Shown here: positions 60,080-64,000 of the stretch, one piece after another
Numbering within the stretch: the stretch's first letter is position 1
Layout of the letters: each line of letters begins with the position of its first letter
From: Geosiphon pyriformis
Taxonomy: Eukaryota > Glomeromycota > Glomeromycetes > Archaeosporales > Geosiphonaceae
DNA: 64,000 nt
Direction of reading: 5' to 3'
NCBI GenBank assembly: GCA_016748015.1
Contig: JAAOMT010000697.1
Location: forward strand, 759,566-823,565
The notes under the pieces: generated by a model
Told to the model about the DNA's origin: nothing
Database searches by the model: none
The model's input: only the letters and a program-made list of their open reading frames with translations
Translations under genes and position numbers: made by a program

Positions 60080-62711
60080 TTGCAAGTTTAATGAGTACAG
60101 TCCAACCACTATTTAAGTACATAAAATCAAAGGAGATTTCAAATTAAATGTGGTTCATGCTTTTTCTACATGTAACTGGACACTCGGCCCAATCAAGACA
60201 GCACTATACACATGCAGGAACTATTAAAGATATACTATTCAAAAAACTAAAGTCCAGCCTAGTGAGGCAAAGACACAAACTGAAACACATATGAATACCC
60301 AGCCTGAAACCAAAGTTGCAGATAACACCAACATCTTACAATTCTGGCAAACCAACAATTGATAACACGGCCAATCTGTCATGTGGCAAAAAATTGTGCT
60401 TCTTATAGAAGGCTTTTAATTTAGCAGCAGGCATCCAGATATCAGATCTGTAACTCTCAGCAAGATTATGGACCAGCTTGACTATTAAGCTGCTGCCAGA
60501 AGCCAAACCAAGACACAAAGCAGCATCTGACACCCAACTTTTTAGTACAAACCCCTTGGCCAACAACATGTAAAAGTCATCAGAAGATCCAGTCTCACAC
60601 AAAAATTGCATTACATTACCATCTACAGCAGACACTCCAGCCATCTTACACTACTCCACACCAATATTCGACAATATATTCAGCCTAGCAGCATCATCAT
60701 GTTTACACAAAAACAAGTGATCAGAATCCTCAACCACTTCACACCTAATGCACACTACACTAGAATATTTGTAATCATACAATCTTTTCTTCACAGCGAC
60801 TGGCAGGCAATGATGCAGAAACTTCATAAGGTAGAATCATAGAGAAGCAGAAAATGAGCCAGTATAACCAAAACAAATCTCACTATCTGGATGCCAGACA
60901 CTGAAGGACTTAGAAGAGTCAATGTTGCCAGCAAAATTAGCACCAACAATGTTGGTGCCAAATTTGGACTCCCAACCAATAAAATTGACAACATTGAACA
61001 AATTTCTAATAAAATGATGCACATTTTCAGAAACAGATCTATTCTCAACACTAAGGAAGCAACATAACATGCTCAGAGATAACACAAACTTAGACAAGGT
61101 TGCCGCATTCACAAAAAAATTTGCATGCTCATTTTCAATGATGCCTGAATGTTCTTTGACTTTCCTCCACATAACTGACAAATTCTTATCTGAAATAACT
61201 TGACAAATACACTCTTTCTCAATCCAGCATTTGCTTTGAAAATCAGAACCAAAACCACCCACTTCAAACTTGCATATATTCAACAAAGTCTGACTGTTCA
61301 TAAACAAGATAACCATGCTAGAGTCAAAAACACACTCCAATGCTAAAGCAATGGCCTGTAGCTCCATCAGCATAAAGAACAGTAAACCAAGAACTCTCAT
61401 ACCAATGTTCACGTCAGCTTTTGAAAAATAAGCTGCTGCACCACCACAGGCATTTATAAACCCCAAACTTTTGACAGAACCATTCATGTACACATCAATG
61501 AATCTATGCTCAAAGGCAAGCAACTGCTTAGAAACAAAACCAGTATTACAAACAACATTGCCAGAAGCAAGACGAGATGCCACAACCATGTCATTGTTCA
61601 AACTGCCACACTTAATAAAATCAGAGATGAAGACAAACCAGATAGAAATAGGATCTTTGGAATCAAGCCTTTTCCATTTGTGAAAAGTGTTCCAAGTGAA
61701 ACACTTGCTGCAATGATCCAACAGTTGGTTGGCAAAAATGAGACCATATTTCCTAAGAAACTTTCTCACACCCAGATAACTACTCACACCTAAAACATCC
61801 AGGATTGGCACACCAGACCCAGTTTTAAAAATGTTAAGAAGAATACCACACAAGGAAGTGTTGCACAAAGTGAGAGCGTGCGTAGCACCAGCCAAAAAAC
61901 AATTCAAAAGATTAATCGGTAACATGATCGGAAAACATAGAGGGTGCCAGGACATCCAGCTGGCTGCCTGTAAGTCCATCACTCTATGGTCAAGAAATCT
62001 GCTGAGAGTCTCACTCGTATTGTTAAAGTTGACCAGATTGGCCATCAAATTTTCAGTAAGCACCTGTTCAAAAGGCTTCAGGCCATACAACTTGGGATGA
62101 TGCAGTGCCATGCTAGGAAAGTCCTTAGGCAAATTTGCTTTGAGCTTAAGACTCCTTCTTAACAACTTGTCCCATTTTTCACAAACACTCTTAGAAGCAA
62201 AGCTAAACTGAAGTCTATAGCAAACAATAGGTTGTAGAACAGCAGAAACCAAATACAAAAATTGTTTTTCAGTAATTGCTTTTCTCAGAACCACATTTGA
62301 AAAAAATCTGACATCGGCATGAGCTTTGGCTAGACTCAACTTGGACAAGCTCTCAGTAGACAAAAAAATTCCCAAATAATGATAAGATTCACTTCTCTTA
62401 GCCACTGAAATTCTTGACCCACTAATGGATAACTCAGCCTTCTGGACACCTTGGTTAATAGGAATGGCAACAGTTTTATCAGTATTTATTGAAATATTAT
62501 TAATAGAAAAAAACTTACTAGCTATGTTCAAAATGTTTTGTGTTGTCATCAAGCAGTTTTCAATCCAAATTGTGTCATCAACAAATGCACCTACTGCGAA
62601 GAAAAAAGTTTTGCTATTATTTAGATCTGGCCTACCAGACCTAGTGTAAAAATTTGAGCACATTCTGTAACCATACAACTGTTCATGCTTTTTAACTTCA
62701 CAAAGCAATGG
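60045..62711 (-). mobile_element. LINE-4, 3' half, interrupted by element A2
   Basis: Ends at its 3' side with about eleven AAT units (60047-60080) and the shared 3' UTR. The upstream side is cut at 62711, within the reverse transcriptase just before LLCEVKKHEQ, by the LTR of A2. The rest of the element presumably lies beyond A2, outside the window. Confidence 0.85.
60336..62710 (-). pseudogene. LINE-4 ORF2, reverse transcriptase C-terminal part and RNase H
   Basis: A 623-codon open frame (60837-62708), the longest in the window. The catalytic AFVDDTIW is at about 62570-62595; SESYHYLGIFLSTESL, VCEKWDKLLRRSLK and LHHPKLYGLKPFEQVL follow. RNase H has VYMNGSVKSLGF (Asp replaced by Asn) at about 61465-61500, MELQAIALALECV (Glu kept), FMNSQTLLN (Asp replaced) and ENEHANFFVNAA (last Asp replaced by Asn), so RNase H is probably inactive. 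A TGA near 60839 and a TAG near 60650 interrupt the C-terminal finger region (CIRCEVVEDSDHLFLC, about 60708-60755). It reads to 60336. Confidence 0.85.
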
Positions 62712-63613
62712 TGTTACAGGTGACTATTTCTGATGTTGAATTAGATAACAAACCTGTAACTTGGTGCTCAAATCTAGTTGCAGTTGATAGTGATCTGAAG
62801 GTTTGTGTCTAACAGGTTGTATCCGAAAAGTTTGGTTGAGTTCTTTGTATAATGAACAGAGATTCAATGGTAATAGTTTTATCTATAGCTTCCTGAAACC
62901 GCAGTTTCGTCAATTTCTTTCTTAGCTTAATAGCTGGTATTCCTCCTGATAAGCTATCCTTAATCGAGTGTTCAACCCTTATTTCTGGGTCTTTTACCAG
63001 TTATGTTTATCTTGATGTTAGTACTCCATGCATTAATTCTCAATAGAATTAGTAAACAACAATAAAATCAAAGCAAAAAATAAAGAAAAAAAAAAAAAAT
63101 AAAGAAAAAAAAAAAAAAAAAAAAAAAAAAATAAAGAAAAAAAAAAAATAAGCCAAGGCAATTTACAAGTTAGTATTCCGTCAATAGCCATGATTAAGAG
63201 CTATTGTTCTAGTGTGGTTAAGTATCAATTATTATCAACATGAAGTGTTGATAGTGGCAGTAGGTTTGAGATAACAAACAGTTATTTATTTGTGGTTTGG
63301 AAAGTTGTCTAGATGAAATATAAACTGAAAGGTCTGTCTTTTTAGCTTTTAATCCTACTGCTATATATACATAATTGAGATTCCTCAATTCCTTAATTCT
63401 TCACAACAGGAATCTTGGAATTCCTGGAATCCTGCAATTCTTTTGAGAGGAATCCTGGAATTCTGGAATTCTGCAATTCTTTGTAAGAATCCTGTAATTC
63501 CTGGAATTCTACAATTCCTAAGAGAAATTCTGGAATTCCACATTTTACTACGTCTACTTCTGATTGGTTAATAACTATGCTAATATATATTCCCTATATT
63601 TCTATGAGTAACA
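62712..63613 (-). repeat. 3' LTR of element A2
   Basis: 902 bases, on the + strand from TGTTACAGGTG to GAGTAACA. It matches A1 (3529-4396) and A0 in the left two thirds. It contains a long adenine tract on the + strand (about 63085-63148, nearly all A with few T or G), a length-variable homopolymer not seen in A1. Confidence 0.82.
63355..63550 (-). promoter_or_regulatory. A2 LTR U3: GGAATTCC repeat array upstream of TATA box
   Basis: About eight overlapping units of the type GGAATTCCTGGAATCCTG (63385-63540), many containing the palindrome GGAATTCC or GAATTC, lie upstream (in - orientation) of TATATATAGCAG at 63355-63369. The A0 LTR has the same array in decayed form; A1 has a different one. 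Confidence 0.55.
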
Positions 63614-64000
63614 TTATTTCCTTTTTTTAATATTAAGCTCTGTCGAAATCTAACTTTGTTAATTCCTTTTCTTGAAGTATTTTCTGAATTTCATTTTTGA
63701 GAATTACTTGTGTTATTTAAGTCTATAATTCTTTAAATTAAGCATTGGTGATCTTTCCTAATTAATTACTGGTAACCATATTCATTGCTTTGTTGAGTAA
63801 GATTTCTGGTCGATCCTGAAATGCTGTGTATATTTGGTATATGGCTTGGATCTATGTGGATAAGTTGTTTTTTCTCACAAAATGTTCTAATTGTTGTAGT
63901 ATTCTTGTGTCGAATAATTGCTTTGTTTTATCTGTATATAGATTCTAGATATTTATGTGTTGTCCCAAGTAAAAATAACAATAGTTTCTTAGAAATTGTT
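63580..64000 (-). pseudogene. A2 ORF3, C-terminal part
   Basis: The - strand frame shows LYTDKTKQLFDTRILQQLEH, FVRKNNLST, IYTAFQDRPEILLNKAMNMV, then LGKITNA, FKEL, ITQVILKNEIQKILQEKEL, LTKLDFDRA and KKEIMLLIEI before a TAG about 20-30 bases inside the LTR. Internal stops sit mostly at likely Gln or Trp codons. It is the clearest copy of the ORF3 tail and links the A1 and B versions. Confidence 0.6.
63614..63632 (-). other. Polypurine tract of A2
   Basis: On the - strand AAAAAAAGGAAATAA directly precedes the LTR; it is the second-strand primer site by position and composition and lies inside the ORF3 frame. Confidence 0.6.

Larger units (their letters stand above)
62712..64000 (-). mobile_element. 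Ty3/gypsy LTR retrotransposon A2, 3' end (runs off window)
   Basis: A family A LTR, polypurine tract and the end of ORF3 in - orientation, inserted in LINE-4. It is better preserved than A1: LTR termini are TGTTAC and GTAACA, and ORF3 landmarks are clearer. The remainder lies beyond 64000. Confidence 0.85.

Noticed and set aside
59900-60109. Asn-repeat protein N-terminus (poly-Asn run)
   Set aside because: The Asn codons are the (AAT)n tail of LINE-4 read through into the LINE-3 5' UTR; the real ORF1 start is 59899.

Overview
The window looks like a nuclear genome segment from an arbuscular mycorrhizal fungus, most likely Rhizophagus or a close relative in Glomeromycotina. Three intron-rich eukaryotic housekeeping genes, all on the + strand, sit in very AT-rich DNA packed with decayed Ty3/gypsy LTR retrotransposons and with non-LTR (LINE) elements whose protein sequence I associate with Rhizophagus. 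The genus is inference from pattern recognition; no search was run.

Layout. 1-19986 is a three-layer nest of Ty3/gypsy elements. An old + strand element (A0) has its LTR split (2273-2854 and 19661-19986) by a + strand element B (2855-19660, flanking ACAT on both sides). B's 5' LTR is in turn broken at 3528 by a - strand element A1 (3529 to about 11.3 kb). 20.07-20.91 kb is a 5'-truncated LINE tail. 22040-27698 is a 15-exon gene for Mediator subunit 13, and 28244-28792 a 3-exon gene for Sm D3. 29-32.3 kb is AT-rich repeat plus another LINE tail. 32.3-39.1 kb is a full-length but mutated LINE (LINE-2). 39.1-42.5 kb is AT-rich, and 42.5-45.3 kb is a LINE lacking its 3' half (LINE-1). 46183-49470 is a 14-exon gene for the anaphase-promoting complex TPR subunit Cdc16/Apc6. 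50.8-62.7 kb is a head-to-tail chain of three - strand LINEs (LINE-0, LINE-3, LINE-4). The last is cut inside its reverse transcriptase by another Ty3 element of family A (A2, from 62712 past the window end).

Host genes. Med13 belongs to the CDK8 kinase module of Mediator (transcription), Sm D3 to the core of spliceosomal snRNPs, and Apc6 to the APC/C ubiquitin ligase (cell cycle). All three give full open reading frames when spliced at plausible GT-AG sites (one GC-AG), with no stops or shifts, whereas nearly every transposon frame is broken.

Most interesting. (1) Both Ty3 families carry, between protease and reverse transcriptase, a Cys-rich zinc-binding-like module followed by a dUTPase domain. 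(2) Both also carry a conserved third ORF of about 226-235 codons after integrase that runs a few codons into the 3' LTR; I do not recognise its function. (3) The LTR U3 regions hold arrays of short palindromes just upstream of a TATA box, and the array sequence differs between related elements. (4) Intron 3 of Med13 is three to four times longer than the others and contains several adjacent strong hairpins. (5) Transposon mutations are mostly GC-to-AT transitions, some hitting the same codons in both families.
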